DNA of 64,000 nucleotides from Rhodoplanes serenus (GTDB taxonomy: Bacteria; Pseudomonadota; Alphaproteobacteria; Rhizobiales; Xanthobacteraceae), in the NCBI GenBank assembly GCA_945897515.1, contig CAMDFO010000006.1:40843-104842 (forward strand), in the 5' to 3' direction. The notes below the pieces were generated by a model, which had not been told where the DNA came from, did not search any database, and was given only the letters and a program-made list of their open reading frames with translations. The translations under genes and the position numbers were made by a program. Positions 51,480 through 60,913 of this stretch are shown here, in pieces. Position 1 is the stretch's first letter; each line of letters begins with the position of its first letter.

Positions 51480-51798
51480 GTTTTTCTGCCCGCCAAGCTT
51501 GGCTGCCTGTGAGTTGGTTTGTTGCGTAACGCGTAACCGAGCACCCCCTCGGTCCCCCGTCGTCATGCCCGTGGAGCGGGCATCCCCGTCCTGGCCTCAC
51601 CCCCGCATCGGACGTGGATGGCATCGGAACTCTGGGCTTGCCCGGGCTCCGTCGCCATGGCGCGGGGACGAGTTCCGCCCGGCTACAGGCGAGCCTGAGG
51701 ATTGCCGGTATAAAAGCTCGGGCAGAGATCGGACCTCACTCCTGTCAGGGAGAATCGCGTTAAGCCAGTTGCCCAGCGACCGAATTCTGAGGCCCTCC
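51480..51798. other. Region between the SOS small gene and dnaE, 319 bp
   Basis: No ORF or RNA gene is evident. It contains half of a class 2 palindromic repeat (GTCATGCCCGTGGAGCGGGCATCC, 51562-51585). No clear terminator follows the small gene, so the LexA-controlled transcript could run into dnaE. A separate dnaE promoter should exist here but I cannot place it. Confidence 0.55.
51562..51585. repeat. Half copy of class 2 palindromic repeat
   Basis: GTCATGCCCG and CGGGCAT form one hairpin with the same GTCAT start and ATCC end as the modules at 19177 and 21555. The second module is missing. Confidence 0.6.
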
Positions 51799-54700
51799 GT
51801 GACCGCCGACCCCGGCTTCGTGCATCTGCACGTCCATTCCGCCTATTCGCTGCTCGAGGGCGCGATGACGATCGGCAAGCTCGCCGACTTCGCCAAGGCG
51901 GACAAGCAGCCTGCGCTCGCACTCACCGACACCGACAACATGTTCGGCGCGCTGGAATTCTCCGAGAAACTGGCGTCCTCGGGCATTCAGCCGATCGTCG
52001 GCTGCGCGCTGGCGCTGGATTTCGGCGACGAGACCCGCGACCCGCGGCAGATCAACCGCGTGCGCGCGCTGCCGCGCGTCGTGCTGATCGCGGCGCGCGA
52101 GGAAGGCTATCGCAGCCTGATCCGGCTCAATTCGCGGGCGTTCCTCGAAACCCCGTCCAACGAGAAGCCGCATCTGAAGCTCGACTGGCTGCAAGGCCAA
52201 GTCGATGGCCTGATCGCGCTCACCGGCGGCCCATGCGGTCCGCTCGATACCGCGATCGCCGCGGGCCAGACCGAACTCGCCTCCGCGCGTTGCGACATGC
52301 TGCACAAATTGTTCGGCGACCGGCTGTACGTGGAGTTGCAGCGCCATGGCACCGCGGCCGAGCGCGCCACCGAGCCGGTCCTGCTCGAACTGGCCTACGC
52401 CAAGGAGATCGCGCTGGTCGCCACCAATGAGCCGTTCTTCGCGCGGCGCGAAGACTACGAGGCCCATGACGCGCTGATCTGCATCGCCGAAGGCCGGATC
52501 GTCGCCGACACCGAGCGGCGTCAACTCACCTCCGAGCACTATTTCAAGAGTCGCGCCGAGATGGCGGCGCTGTTCTCCGATCTGCCGGAGGCGCTGGCCT
52601 CCACGGTCGAGATCGCGCAACGCTGCGCGTTCCGGCCGCAGACGCATCACCCGATCCTGCCGCGATTCTCGGTCGGCGACTGCACCGTGGACGAGGCCGA
52701 GGAGCTTCGCGTGCGCGCCGAGGCCGGCCTTGAGCGGCGCATCGCTGCGCACGGCATGGCGCCCAACCGCACCATCGAGGAATACCGCGAGCGGCTGGCT
52801 TTCGAATTGAAGGTCATCGCCGGCATGAAATACCCCGGCTACTTCTTGATCGTGTCCGACTTCATCCAGTGGGCGAAGGAGCAGGGCATTCCGGTCGGGC
52901 CGGGCCGCGGCTCGGGCGCGGGCTCGCTCGCGTCCTACGCGCTCACCATCACCGACCTCGATCCGCTGCGTTTCGATCTGCTGTTCGAACGCTTCCTCAA
53001 TCCCGAGCGCGTGTCGATGCCGGACTTCGACATCGACTTCTGCCAGGACCGCCGCGACGAGGTGATCCGCTACGTACAGAACCGCTACGGCCGCGAGCAG
53101 GTGGCGCAGATCATCACCTTCGGCACGTTGCAGGCGAGGGGGGTGCTGCGCGATGTCGGACGCGTGCTGGAAATGCCCTACGGTCACGTCGACAAGCTGT
53201 GCAAGCTGGTGCCGCAGAATCCGGCCGCTCCGGTCACGCTCGCCAAGGCGATCGAGGGCGAGCCGCGATTGCAAGCCGAGCGCGATTCCGACCCTCGCGT
53301 GAAACGCGCTTTCGACATCGCGCTCAAACTCGAAGGTCTTTACCGCCATGCCTCGACCCACGCCGCCGGCATCGTGATCGGCGACCGGCCGCTGTCGGAG
53401 CTTGTGCCGCTCTACCGCGATCCTAAATCCGACATGCCGGTCACCCAGTTCAACATGAAATGGGTGGAGGCGGCGGGCCTGGTGAAGTTCGATTTCCTGG
53501 GCTTGAAGACGCTGACGGTGCTTCAGACCGCCGTGAAGCTGCTCAACCAGCGCGACGTCGAGCTCGATCTGTCGGCAATCCCGCTTGACGACAAGAAGAC
53601 CTACGACCTGCTGGCGCGCGCCGAGGCGGTGGGCATCTTCCAACTGGAAAGCCAGGGCATGCGGCGCGCGCTGCTCGACATGCGCCCGGACCGTTTCGAG
53701 GACATAATCGCGCTGGTCGCGCTCTACCGGCCGGGTCCGATGGCCAACATCCCGACCTACTGCGCGCGCAAGCACAACATGGAGAAGCCGGAGTACATCC
53801 ACCCCAAGCTCGAACCGGTGCTGCGCGAGACCTACGGCGTCATCGTCTACCAGGAACAGGTGATGCAGGCGGCGCAGATCCTGGCCGGCTATACGCTCGG
53901 ACAGGCCGACCTGCTGCGCCGCGCCATGGGCAAGAAGATCCGCTCGGAAATGGCCGCGCAGCGCAAGGACTTCGTCAAAGGCGCGACCGAACGCGACATC
54001 GACCGCTCGCACGCCGACGCGATCTTCGATCTGCTGGAGCGCTTCGCCGAATACGGCTTCAACAAGAGCCATGCGGCGGCCTACGCGCTGGTCGCCTACC
54101 AGACCGCCTACATGAAGGCGAATTATCCGGTCGAGTTCCTGGCGGCGTCGATGACCCTCGATATGGGCAACACCGACAAGCTTTCGGAGTTTCGCGCCGA
54201 GGCCAACCGGCTCGGCATCAAGGTCGAGCCGCCGTCGGTCAATCGTTCGGGCGCGGCGTTCGACGTCGAGGGCAACACCATCCATTACGCGCTTGCCGCG
54301 CTCAAGGGCGTCGGCGCGCAGGCGGTGGAATCGATCGTCGCCGCGCGCGGCGCGCGGCCGTTCGCGGATTTGGCCGACTTCGCCCGGCGGATCAATCCGC
54401 GTGCCGTCAACAAGCGCGTGCTGGAAAGCCTCGCCTCAGCCGGCGCCTTCGACCAGATCGAGCCGAGCCGCGCGCGCGCGCATGCAGCCGTCGATGCGAT
54501 GATGAGCGAAGCGCAGCGGCAGCACGAGACGGTCACCACCGGCGCGCTCGAATTCTCGTTCGGCGGCGGCGCGAACAAAGAGCAGCTCCGAATTCCGGCC
54601 GCCGAGCCCTGGCTGCCGGCCGACAAGCTGCGGCGCGAATACGAGGCGATCGGCTTCTTCCTCTCCGGTCATCCGCTCGACGACTACACCGAGCTGATGA

Positions 54701-55233
54701 CGAAGCTGAAGCTGCAATCCTGGGCGGAGTTTTCCCGCTCGATCAAATCAGGCGCCAGCGCGGGGCGCGTCGCCGCCACCGTGGTTTCGCGGACGGAACG
54801 GCGCACCAAGACCGGCAACAAGATGGGGATCATCGGCCTGTCGGACCCGTCGGGACACTACGAGGCGATCCTGTTCGCCGAAGGGTTGCAGCAGTTCCGC
54901 GATCAGCTTGAGCCGGGCCGCGCGGTGCTGCTGTTTCTGAGCGCCGAGGCGCAAGGCGACGAGGTGCGCGCCCGCATCCAGTCGGCCGAGCCGCTCGACC
55001 AGGCGGCAGCCAAGCTGCAGAAGGGCCTGCGCGTATTCCTGCGCGACCCGGCGCCGATCGAACCGGTGGCCAAGCGGCTCGAAGGCAAGGGCGACGGCGA
55101 GGTCAGCATCGTGCTGCAACTGGGCGGCGGCGCGGAGGTCGAGGTCAAGCTGCCCGGCCGTTTCAAGGTCTCGCCGCAGATCGCCGGTGCGCTCAAGGCG
55201 GTGCCCGGCGTGGTCGAGGTCCAGACGCTCTAA
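51799..55233 (+). CDS. dnaE: DNA polymerase III alpha subunit, replicative type
   Basis: DnaE is the catalytic subunit of the replicative polymerase. The 1144-residue product starts with a PHP domain (HLHVHSAYSLLEGAM, about residues 9-23), has catalytic aspartates D411 and D413 in MPDFDIDFCQDRRDEVI, a further acidic site in KFDFLGLKTL, helix-hairpin-helix and OB domains, and a C-terminal tau-binding region. Length and the intact PHP and C-terminal domains fit DnaE1 rather than the mutagenic DnaE2, and no imuA/imuB genes are near. The start is taken as GTG 51799, after TGAGG; the open frame runs further upstream, so the exact start is uncertain. Confidence 0.95.
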   Translation: MTADPGFVHLHVHSAYSLLEGAMTIGKLADFAKADKQPALALTDTDNMFGALEFSEKLASSGIQPIVGCALALDFGDETRDPRQINRVRALPRVVLIAAREEGYRSLIRLNSRAFLETPSNEKPHLKLDWLQGQVDGLIALTGGPCGPLDTAIAAGQTELASARCDMLHKLFGDRLYVELQRHGTAAERATEPVLLELAYAKEIALVATNEPFFARREDYEAHDALICIAEGRIVADTERRQLTSEHYFKSRAEMAALFSDLPEALASTVEIAQRCAFRPQTHHPILPRFSVGDCTVDEAEELRVRAEAGLERRIAAHGMAPNRTIEEYRERLAFELKVIAGMKYPGYFLIVSDFIQWAKEQGIPVGPGRGSGAGSLASYALTITDLDPLRFDLLFERFLNPERVSMPDFDIDFCQDRRDEVIRYVQNRYGREQVAQIITFGTLQARGVLRDVGRVLEMPYGHVDKLCKLVPQNPAAPVTLAKAIEGEPRLQAERDSDPRVKRAFDIALKLEGLYRHASTHAAGIVIGDRPLSELVPLYRDPKSDMPVTQFNMKWVEAAGLVKFDFLGLKTLTVLQTAVKLLNQRDVELDLSAIPLDDKKTYDLLARAEAVGIFQLESQGMRRALLDMRPDRFEDIIALVALYRPGPMANIPTYCARKHNMEKPEYIHPKLEPVLRETYGVIVYQEQVMQAAQILAGYTLGQADLLRRAMGKKIRSEMAAQRKDFVKGATERDIDRSHADAIFDLLERFAEYGFNKSHAAAYALVAYQTAYMKANYPVEFLAASMTLDMGNTDKLSEFRAEANRLGIKVEPPSVNRSGAAFDVEGNTIHYALAALKGVGAQAVESIVAARGARPFADLADFARRINPRAVNKRVLESLASAGAFDQIEPSRARAHAAVDAMMSEAQRQHETVTTGALEFSFGGGANKEQLRIPAAEPWLPADKLRREYEAIGFFLSGHPLDDYTELMTKLKLQSWAEFSRSIKSGASAGRVAATVVSRTERRTKTGNKMGIIGLSDPSGHYEAILFAEGLQQFRDQLEPGRAVLLFLSAEAQGDEVRARIQSAEPLDQAAAKLQKGLRVFLRDPAPIEPVAKRLEGKGDGEVSIVLQLGGGAEVEVKLPGRFKVSPQIAGALKAVPGVVEVQTL

Positions 55234-55343
55234 CGGCGGCCCGGCCTGCGCCATTCGCATCGAGCCGGCGCGTTCCCGGCGGTTGACCGGGTGGGCAGGC
55301 GACGGCGATAGTGGCCGCGATCTTTCCCCATGAGGAGCCCGCC

Positions 55344-55772
55344 ATGGCCAGCAAGTTGCGCCACATCGCCATCTCGGTCCGCGATCCTGAGGCCGCCGCC
55401 AAGTTCTTCGAGAGCGCCTTCGGCATGACACGCGCCGGCAACGCCCAGCGCGGGGTCTACATGACCGACGGCATCTTCAACGTCGCGCTGCTCAACTTCG
55501 GCGAAGAGAAGATCGCGGGCTTCGAGAACCAGCCCGGCGTGCAGGGCCTCATCCATTTCGGGATGTGGGTCGACAGCGTCGAGGAGTCCGACAAGGCGAT
55601 CAAGGCCGCCGGCGGCAAGTATGTCACCGGCCGCAAGGAGACCGGTCCGAACGTCTATTACGAGGTGAAATACGCGACGCCGGAAGGCTTCATCTTCGAC
55701 GTCACCGAGAGCGGCTGGAAGGGCGCGGTCAAGGACGTGACGCCCGCGCCGAAAGCCAAGGACGCGGCGTAA
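55344..55772 (+). CDS. Single-domain VOC (glyoxalase/bleomycin resistance) family protein
   Basis: The 142-residue product has one VOC domain: LRHIAISVRDPEAAAKFFESAFGM at the start and VYYEVKYATPEGFIFDVTESGW near the end, with candidate metal ligands His in LRHIAI and in GLIHFGMWV. The tail (KDVTPAPKAKDAA) is not part of the fold. The ATG at 55344 follows GAGGAG. It is 24 bp before an FAD monooxygenase gene, so both may act on the same organic compound. The reaction is not identifiable. Confidence 0.85.
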   Translation: MASKLRHIAISVRDPEAAAKFFESAFGMTRAGNAQRGVYMTDGIFNVALLNFGEEKIAGFENQPGVQGLIHFGMWVDSVEESDKAIKAAGGKYVTGRKETGPNVYYEVKYATPEGFIFDVTESGWKGAVKDVTPAPKAKDAA

Positions 55773-55796
55773 CAGTCGCGCCCGGCATCGTTCAGC

Positions 55797-57023
55797 ATGA
55801 CAGGATCGAAGGCAAACCAGCGCGTCGTCGTGGTCGGGGCAGGACCGGTCGGCATGGTCTGCGCGCTCGCGCTCAACCGGCAGGGCATTCCGGTCACCGT
55901 GTTCGAAATCGAGCCCGCGCCGGTCGAGGACCAGCGCGCGGCGACCATCCACCCGCCGACGCTGGAAATGCTGGACGCGCTCGGCGTGACGCAGAAGATC
56001 ATGCCGCTCGGACTGGTCTCGCAGACCTACCGCATCCACGACCGGCCGGGCGGCAAGGTGGTCGCCGAGTTCGACCTCGGCCGACTCAAGGACGAGATCC
56101 GCTATCCGTTCGTGTTGCAATACGAGCAATACAAGCTGACCGCCTCCATCGCCGACGAATTCGCCAACGCCGGCGACTTCGACGTGCGGTTCTCGCACAA
56201 TGTTATCGGGCTGACCCAGACCGCCGACGGCGTCGAGCTGGAAATCCAGTCGCCGGCCGGAATCGAGCGCATGACGGCGGCCTATGTGATCGGTTGCGAC
56301 GGCGGCCGCAGCACGGTGCGCAAGCTAGCCGACATCGACTTCGAGGGCTTCACCTATCCGGAGCGGTTCATCAAGATCGCGACGCCGTTCGATTTCGAGA
56401 CCGTGGTTCCGAACCTATGCCTGCGCAATTATTTCTCCGACCCGGACGAATGGGCCAACCTGTTCAAGGTTCGCGGCAAGGGTCCGCCCGGACTGTGGCG
56501 CGCGATCTTTCCGGTCGCCCAGGACGAGGACGAATCCACCGCACTGTCCCCAGACCGGGTCGAAGCGCGGTTGCAGAAATTCTTCCCCAAGGCAGGCCGC
56601 TACTACGTCGAGTACGTCAACATCTACGCCGTGCACCAGCGCGTGGCCGCGACCTTCCGCAAGGGCCGGGTGCTGCTCGCGGGCGATAGCGCCCACGTCA
56701 ACAATCCGATCGGCGGCATGGGCATGAACGGCGGCATGCACGACGGCATCAACCTCGCGGAGAAACTCGCCAAGGTGCTGCACGGCGAGGCCGGCGACAG
56801 CCTGCTCGATCTCTACAGCCGGCAGCGCCGCCACGCCGCGGTGAAATACGTCCAGGCCCAGTCGATCGCCAACAAACGGATCATGGAGGAGCGCGATCCC
56901 GCGTCGCGGCAGAAGAATTTCGACGAGCTGCGGAAGACCGCGGAGAACGACGACACCGCCAAGGCGTATATGCGGCGGGCCGCGCTGTTCGACAGTTTGC
57001 GGGATGCGGCTGCGGTGAGCTGA
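55797..57023 (+). CDS. FAD-binding aromatic-type monooxygenase
   Basis: The 408-residue product is a group A flavin monooxygenase (FAD_binding_3 family, MhpA or PobA-like layout). Seen: VVVVGAGPVGMVCALALNRQG (dinucleotide fold, about residues 10-30), a DQRAATIHPPTLEML segment as in MhpA-type enzymes, YVIGCDGGRSTVRK (about 162-175), and LLAGDSAHVNNPIGGMGMNGGMHDG (about 298-322). It probably hydroxylates a phenolic or aromatic acid using NAD(P)H and O2. It forms a unit with the VOC gene upstream. Confidence 0.9.
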   Translation: MTGSKANQRVVVVGAGPVGMVCALALNRQGIPVTVFEIEPAPVEDQRAATIHPPTLEMLDALGVTQKIMPLGLVSQTYRIHDRPGGKVVAEFDLGRLKDEIRYPFVLQYEQYKLTASIADEFANAGDFDVRFSHNVIGLTQTADGVELEIQSPAGIERMTAAYVIGCDGGRSTVRKLADIDFEGFTYPERFIKIATPFDFETVVPNLCLRNYFSDPDEWANLFKVRGKGPPGLWRAIFPVAQDEDESTALSPDRVEARLQKFFPKAGRYYVEYVNIYAVHQRVAATFRKGRVLLAGDSAHVNNPIGGMGMNGGMHDGINLAEKLAKVLHGEAGDSLLDLYSRQRRHAAVKYVQAQSIANKRIMEERDPASRQKNFDELRKTAENDDTAKAYMRRAALFDSLRDAAAVS

Positions 57024-57069
57024 AGCTGACGCCGGGGGGCGGTAGGTAAGTTGCGCACCGTGTTGCAGG

Positions 57070-57177
57070 TCAGCCACGGCAGACCTCTATTAAATACGCC
57101 AGCGCGTAAATGACCGCCGCTAGGCTCAACATGAATTGCGGGGTAGGCCAGCGGGGTTTTTTGGGTTTTGTCTTCAC
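57070..57177 (-). CDS. Possible small membrane protein (35 residues)
   Basis: Starting at GTG 57177 (preceded by GAGAGG at 7 bp) a 35-residue ORF reads: a basic, Pro-rich start (KTKPKKPRWPTPQ) and one hydrophobic helix (FMLSLAAVIYALAYLIEV) with a short CRG end. The positive-inside charge pattern and ribosome binding site support it; a longer version from an upstream ATG is less likely. No family recognised. It lies in the 428-bp gap between the monooxygenase and rpsB. Confidence 0.4.
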   Translation of the reverse strand: MKTKPKKPRWPTPQFMLSLAAVIYALAYLIEVCRG

Positions 57178-57318
57178 GGTTCGGCCTCTCGATTCCTTCT
57201 CGCGCGAGAAGGCGGCCGAACGCACAAAGGTGCCAACGCACGGAGCGCCGCACGAGGCCATTGGGCGCCGGGAGGGTGAAGGGAGAGCCCAAAACGGCGA
57301 AAATGCCCAAAACCTCAG

Positions 57319-57347
57319 TTGCTTCCGCCGGATCGCACCTATATAAG
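57319..57347 (+). promoter_or_regulatory. Candidate rpsB promoter
   Basis: TTGCTT (57319-57324) and TATAAG (57342-57347), with a 17-bp spacer, make a good housekeeping promoter. Transcription would start near 57354, leaving a leader of about 98 nt before rpsB. Confidence 0.65.
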
Positions 57348-57362
57348 CCGCACCATCTCACA

Positions 57363-57429
57363 GGCGGACACTGGCCCAAAAGGCCGTCCGGTGGCCCTAA
57401 ACCGCAAGGTTTGGGCTCACACGTCCGCC
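57363..57429 (+). ncRNA. Structured 5' leader of rpsB mRNA
   Basis: A long-range helix GGCGGAC (57363-57369) with GTCCGCC (57423-57429) encloses at least two hairpins: GGCC-CAAAA-GGCC (57373-57385) and AAACC-GCAA-GGTTT (57399-57412) with a GNRA tetraloop, extended by CCC/GGG. The closing helix ends 11 nt before the ribosome binding site. This looks like an autoregulatory leader for ribosomal protein S2, by analogy with known rpsB leaders; it is not an identified Rfam family here. Confidence 0.55.
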
Positions 57430-57451
57430 GCGGAACAACCGGAGAATGACC

Positions 57452-58447
57452 ATGGCGCTGCCCGATTACAGCATGCGTCAGCTTTTGGAAGCTGGCGTTC
57501 ACTTCGGCCCTCAGGCCCACCGCTGGAACCCGAAGATGGGGAATTACATCTTCGGCACCCGCAACAACATCCACATCATCGATCTGGCCCAGAGCGTGCC
57601 GGCGATGCATCAGGCGCTGCAGGCCGTGAGCGACACCGTCGCCAAGGGCGGCCGCATCCTGTTCGTCGCCACCAAGCGGCAGGCGCAGGACGCCATCGCC
57701 GACGCCGCCAAGCGCTGTGCGCAGTACTACGTCAACTCGCGCTGGCTCGGCGGCACGCTGACCAACTGGAAGACGATCTCGGGATCGATCTCGCGGCTGC
57801 GCAAGCTCGAGGAGATGCTCGCCTCCAACGAGGCCGGCGGCTACACCAAGAAAGAACGCCTCGACCTGACCCGCGAGCGCGACAAGCTCAACCGCTCGCT
57901 CGGCGGCATCAAGGACATGGGCGGCGTGCCGGACATGCTGTTCGTGATCGACACCAACAAGGAAGACATCGCGATCAGCGAGGCCCGCCGGCTCAAAATC
58001 CCGATCGCCGCGGTGGTCGACACCAATTGCGATCCCGACGGCATCACCTACGTGGTGCCCGGCAACGATGACGCCGCCCGCGCCATCACGCTGTACTGCG
58101 ATCTGATCGCGCGCGCCGCGATCGACGGCATCTCGCGCGCACAGGGCGGCATGGGCGTGGATCTCGGCGCCGCCGAGAAGCCGATCGTGGAAGAGCTGCC
58201 GAAGCCGGCCGAAGTCGGGCTTGGCTTCGAGCCGCTGCCCGGTCCGCGCGGCGTCGCCGACGACCTCAAGAAGCTCACCGGCGTCTCAGGCGTGATCGAG
58301 AAGAAGCTCAACGACCTCGGCCTCTTTCATTATTCGCAGATCGCCGAGCTCAGCGCCGAGGCCGCCCACAACGTCGGCGAAGAGGTCGGATTGCCCGGCC
58401 GCGTCCAGGGCTGGGTCGCCAAGGCCAAGGAACTGACGGCCGAGTAA
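57452..58447 (+). CDS. rpsB: 30S ribosomal protein S2
   Basis: S2 binds 16S rRNA and S1. The 331-residue product has the S2 core ([30 protein letters not shown] at the start; [18 protein letters not shown] and [16 protein letters not shown]), then a ~90-residue C-terminal extension with a helix-hairpin-type domain ([21 protein letters not shown]), typical of this alphaproteobacterial group. An ATG at 57446 lies only 1 nt after the GGAG; the ATG at 57452 has correct spacing and is chosen. Confidence 0.97.
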   Translation: MALPDYSMRQLLEAGVHFGPQAHRWNPKMGNYIFGTRNNIHIIDLAQSVPAMHQALQAVSDTVAKGGRILFVATKRQAQDAIADAAKRCAQYYVNSRWLGGTLTNWKTISGSISRLRKLEEMLASNEAGGYTKKERLDLTRERDKLNRSLGGIKDMGGVPDMLFVIDTNKEDIAISEARRLKIPIAAVVDTNCDPDGITYVVPGNDDAARAITLYCDLIARAAIDGISRAQGGMGVDLGAAEKPIVEELPKPAEVGLGFEPLPGPRGVADDLKKLTGVSGVIEKKLNDLGLFHYSQIAELSAEAAHNVGEEVGLPGRVQGWVAKAKELTAE

Positions 58448-58451
58448 CCGG

Positions 58452-58474
58452 GGCGCGAGCTTTTCGCTCGCGCC
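58452..58474 (+). terminator. Hairpin between rpsB and tsf
   Basis: GGCGCGAGC, five bases, GCTCGCGCC form a perfect 9-bp stem 4 bp after rpsB. No proper T-tract follows. It is probably a partial terminator or a processing/stability hairpin that sets the S2 to EF-Ts ratio. Confidence 0.6.
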
Positions 58475-58512
58475 GCTTGTTCTGCCGCTTCTAGCCGCAA
58501 CGGAACGACACG

Positions 58513-59442
58513 ATGGCAAATATCACCGCACAAATGGTCAAGGACCTGCGCGAGCTCACCGGCGCGGGCATGATGGACTGCAAAGGCGCGCTCGGCGAAA
58601 CCGGCGGCGACATCGAGGCCGCGGTCGACTGGCTGCGCAAGAAGGGCTTGTCCAAGGCCGCGAAGAAGGCCGGCCGCGTCGCCGCGGAAGGCCTGATCGG
58701 CGTCGCACGAAAGGGCACCAAGGGCGTCGTGGTCGAGGTGAATTCCGAGACCGACTTCGTCGCCCGCAACGACATGTTTCAGGGTCTGGTGCGAATGACC
58801 GCAGACGTCGCACTCGACGTCGGCGCCGATGTCGAGAAGATCAAGGCTGCCAAGGTCGGCCACGCCACGATCGCCGACGCGATCTCCGAGACCATCGCCA
58901 AGATCGGCGAGAACATGACGCTGCGCCGCGCCGCCGAGCTGTCGGTCGGCCAGGGTGTGGTCGCGAGCTATATGCACAATTCGGTAATCGACGGCCTGGG
59001 CAAGATCGGCGTGATCGTCGCGCTGGAGTCGAGCGGGCAGGCCGACGAGCTGACGGCGCTCGGCCGGATGGTCGCGATGCACGTCGCCGCTTCCAGCCCG
59101 CAGGCGGTCGAGGCGGCGGGTCTCGATCCGGCCGTGGTGGCGCGCGAAAAGGACGTGCTCGCCGACAAGTTCAAGGCGCAGGGCAAGCCCGCCGCGATGA
59201 TCGAGAAGATCGTCGAGTCGGGACTGAAGACCTTCTACAAGGAGGTCACGCTGCTCGAGCAGCCGTATATCCACGACCCGTCCAAGACCGTCGCGCAGGC
59301 GCTCAAGGAAGCCGAAGGCAAGGTCGGCGGACCGATCAAGATCAAGGGCTTCGTGCGCTACGCGCTCGGCGAAGGTATCGAGAAGCAGGAGTCGGATTTC
59401 GCCGCCGAAGTGGCAGCGCAAGCCGGAACCAAGCCGAACTGA
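58513..59442 (+). CDS. tsf: Elongation factor Ts
   Basis: EF-Ts recycles EF-Tu by GDP release. The 309-residue product has the N-terminal UBA-like domain ([19 protein letters not shown], with the TGAGMMDCK signature at about residues 16-24) and the core signature [16 protein letters not shown] (about 76-91). It lies in the usual rpsB-tsf-pyrH-frr order. Confidence 0.98.
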   Translation: MANITAQMVKDLRELTGAGMMDCKGALGETGGDIEAAVDWLRKKGLSKAAKKAGRVAAEGLIGVARKGTKGVVVEVNSETDFVARNDMFQGLVRMTADVALDVGADVEKIKAAKVGHATIADAISETIAKIGENMTLRRAAELSVGQGVVASYMHNSVIDGLGKIGVIVALESSGQADELTALGRMVAMHVAASSPQAVEAAGLDPAVVAREKDVLADKFKAQGKPAAMIEKIVESGLKTFYKEVTLLEQPYIHDPSKTVAQALKEAEGKVGGPIKIKGFVRYALGEGIEKQESDFAAEVAAQAGTKPN

Positions 59443-59475
59443 CGGATCGCCGCCGCCGCCGGGGGAGGCAAGACG

Positions 59476-60231
59476 ATGGCCGCTTCTAAGTCCAAGTCTG
59501 CTAAGTCTGGGTCTGCATCCAAAGCCACCTATCGTCGCGTCATCGTCAAGGTTTCCGGCGAAGCGCTCAGCGGCCCCGACGGTTTCGGCATCCACCAGCC
59601 AACCATCGACCGCATCGCCGCCGATCTGGTGGCGGCGCGCAAGCTTGGCGTCCAGCTCGGCGTGGTGGTCGGCGGCGGCAACATCCTTCGCGGCGTCAAG
59701 ATGTCGAGCGAGAGCCTGTCGCGCCCGACCGCCGACGCGATGGGCATGCTGGCGACCGTGATGAACGGGCTGGTGCTGGAGGCCGCGATCGAGCGGCTCG
59801 GCGCGCCGGCGCGCGCCATGACCGCGCTCGCCATGCCGCAGGTCTGCGAGACCTATGAGCGGCAGCGGGCATTGCGCCATTTCGACGAGAACCGCGTGGT
59901 GGTGTTCGCCGGCGGCACCGGCAATCCGTTCTTCACAACCGATACCACCGCGGTGCTGCGCGCGGCCGAAATGGGTTGCGACGCGGTGCTCAAGGCCACC
60001 GACGTCGACGGGGTGTACAGCGCCGATCCCAAGAAGGACCCCAAGGCGGAGCGCTACGAGCGTCTCAGCCTCAAAGAGGCGTTCGATCGTGACCTCAAGG
60101 TTCTGGATGCCACCGCCTTCGCGCTTGCCCGGGAGAACGCCATGCCTATCATCGTGTTTTCGATCCGGAAGCCCGGCGCGATCGAAACTACGCTGCGCGG
60201 CGAGGGACGTTTCACCACCGTCGGCGGCTGA
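59476..60231 (+). CDS. pyrH: Uridylate kinase
   Basis: PyrH phosphorylates UMP to UDP and is allosterically regulated by GTP and UTP. The 251-residue hexameric-type protein has the kinase core [12 protein letters not shown] (about residues 22-33), [12 protein letters not shown] (about 66-77), and [15 protein letters not shown] (about 143-157). The first ~16 residues are a Ser/Lys-rich extension. GGGGGAGG precedes the ATG. Confidence 0.98.
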   Translation: MAASKSKSAKSGSASKATYRRVIVKVSGEALSGPDGFGIHQPTIDRIAADLVAARKLGVQLGVVVGGGNILRGVKMSSESLSRPTADAMGMLATVMNGLVLEAAIERLGAPARAMTALAMPQVCETYERQRALRHFDENRVVVFAGGTGNPFFTTDTTAVLRAAEMGCDAVLKATDVDGVYSADPKKDPKAERYERLSLKEAFDRDLKVLDATAFALARENAMPIIVFSIRKPGAIETTLRGEGRFTTVGG

Positions 60232-60311
60232 TGCGATGAACTTTGCGCCGGGATTGGGCGCCGAGATCAAGATGCGAAACGGCGGCGGCCGGCCGCCGGC
60301 GGGAGGGTCCC

Positions 60312-60875
60312 ATGGCAGCGGCAACACATGATCTCAACGACATCAAGCGGCGCATGGCGGCGGCGCTCAGCGTGCTCAAGACCGAGTTGAGCGGCTTGCG
60401 CACTGGACGGGCCTCCGCGCATCTGCTCGACCCGATCCACGTCGAGGCCTACGGCCAGAACATGCCGCTCAACCAGCTTGCAACGGTGAGCGTGCCACAG
60501 CCGCGCATGCTCAGCGTGCAGGTGTGGGACAAGTCGATGGTGGTGGCGGTCGAGAAGGCGATCAAGGCCGCCAACCTGGGGCTCAATCCTTCGACCGAAG
60601 GTCAGGTGCTGCACCTGCGCATCCCCGAACTGAACGAGGAGCGGCGCAAGGAGCTGGTCAAGATCGCGCACAAATATGCCGAGACCGCGCGGATCGCGGT
60701 TCGGCACGTCCGGCGCGACGGCATGGACGTCCTCAAGAAGTTGGAAAAGGATGGCGACATCAGCCAGGACGACCACAAGCGGATGGACGGCGACGTGCAG
60801 AAGGCGACCGATCAGTCGATCGCCGAGGTCGACCAGATTCTGACCGCCAAGGAAAAGGAAATCATGACGGTTTGA
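60312..60875 (+). CDS. frr: Ribosome recycling factor
   Basis: RRF splits post-termination ribosomes together with EF-G. The 187-residue product has the typical three-helix and beta-alpha-beta domains, with [20 protein letters not shown] (about residues 21-40) and [22 protein letters not shown] (about 105-126). The ATG at 60312 follows GGGAGG; the longer open frame is rejected because it would start inside a non-conserved leader. Confidence 0.98.
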   Translation: MAAATHDLNDIKRRMAAALSVLKTELSGLRTGRASAHLLDPIHVEAYGQNMPLNQLATVSVPQPRMLSVQVWDKSMVVAVEKAIKAANLGLNPSTEGQVLHLRIPELNEERRKELVKIAHKYAETARIAVRHVRRDGMDVLKKLEKDGDISQDDHKRMDGDVQKATDQSIAEVDQILTAKEKEIMTV

Positions 60876-60913
60876 GGAGCGAACAGAGGAAGTCAGAGAA
60901 AGCTTAACCCACA

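Noticed and set aside
51799..55233. Reading dnaE as the SOS mutagenic polymerase DnaE2 because of the LexA boxes upstream
   Set aside because: The protein is full replicative DnaE1 length with complete domains, no imuA/imuB genes are adjacent, and a separate small ORF lies directly under the LexA boxes.
57446..57451. Alternative rpsB start at 57446
   Set aside because: The GGAG is only 1 nt before this ATG; the ATG at 57452 has normal spacing and the usual N-terminus.
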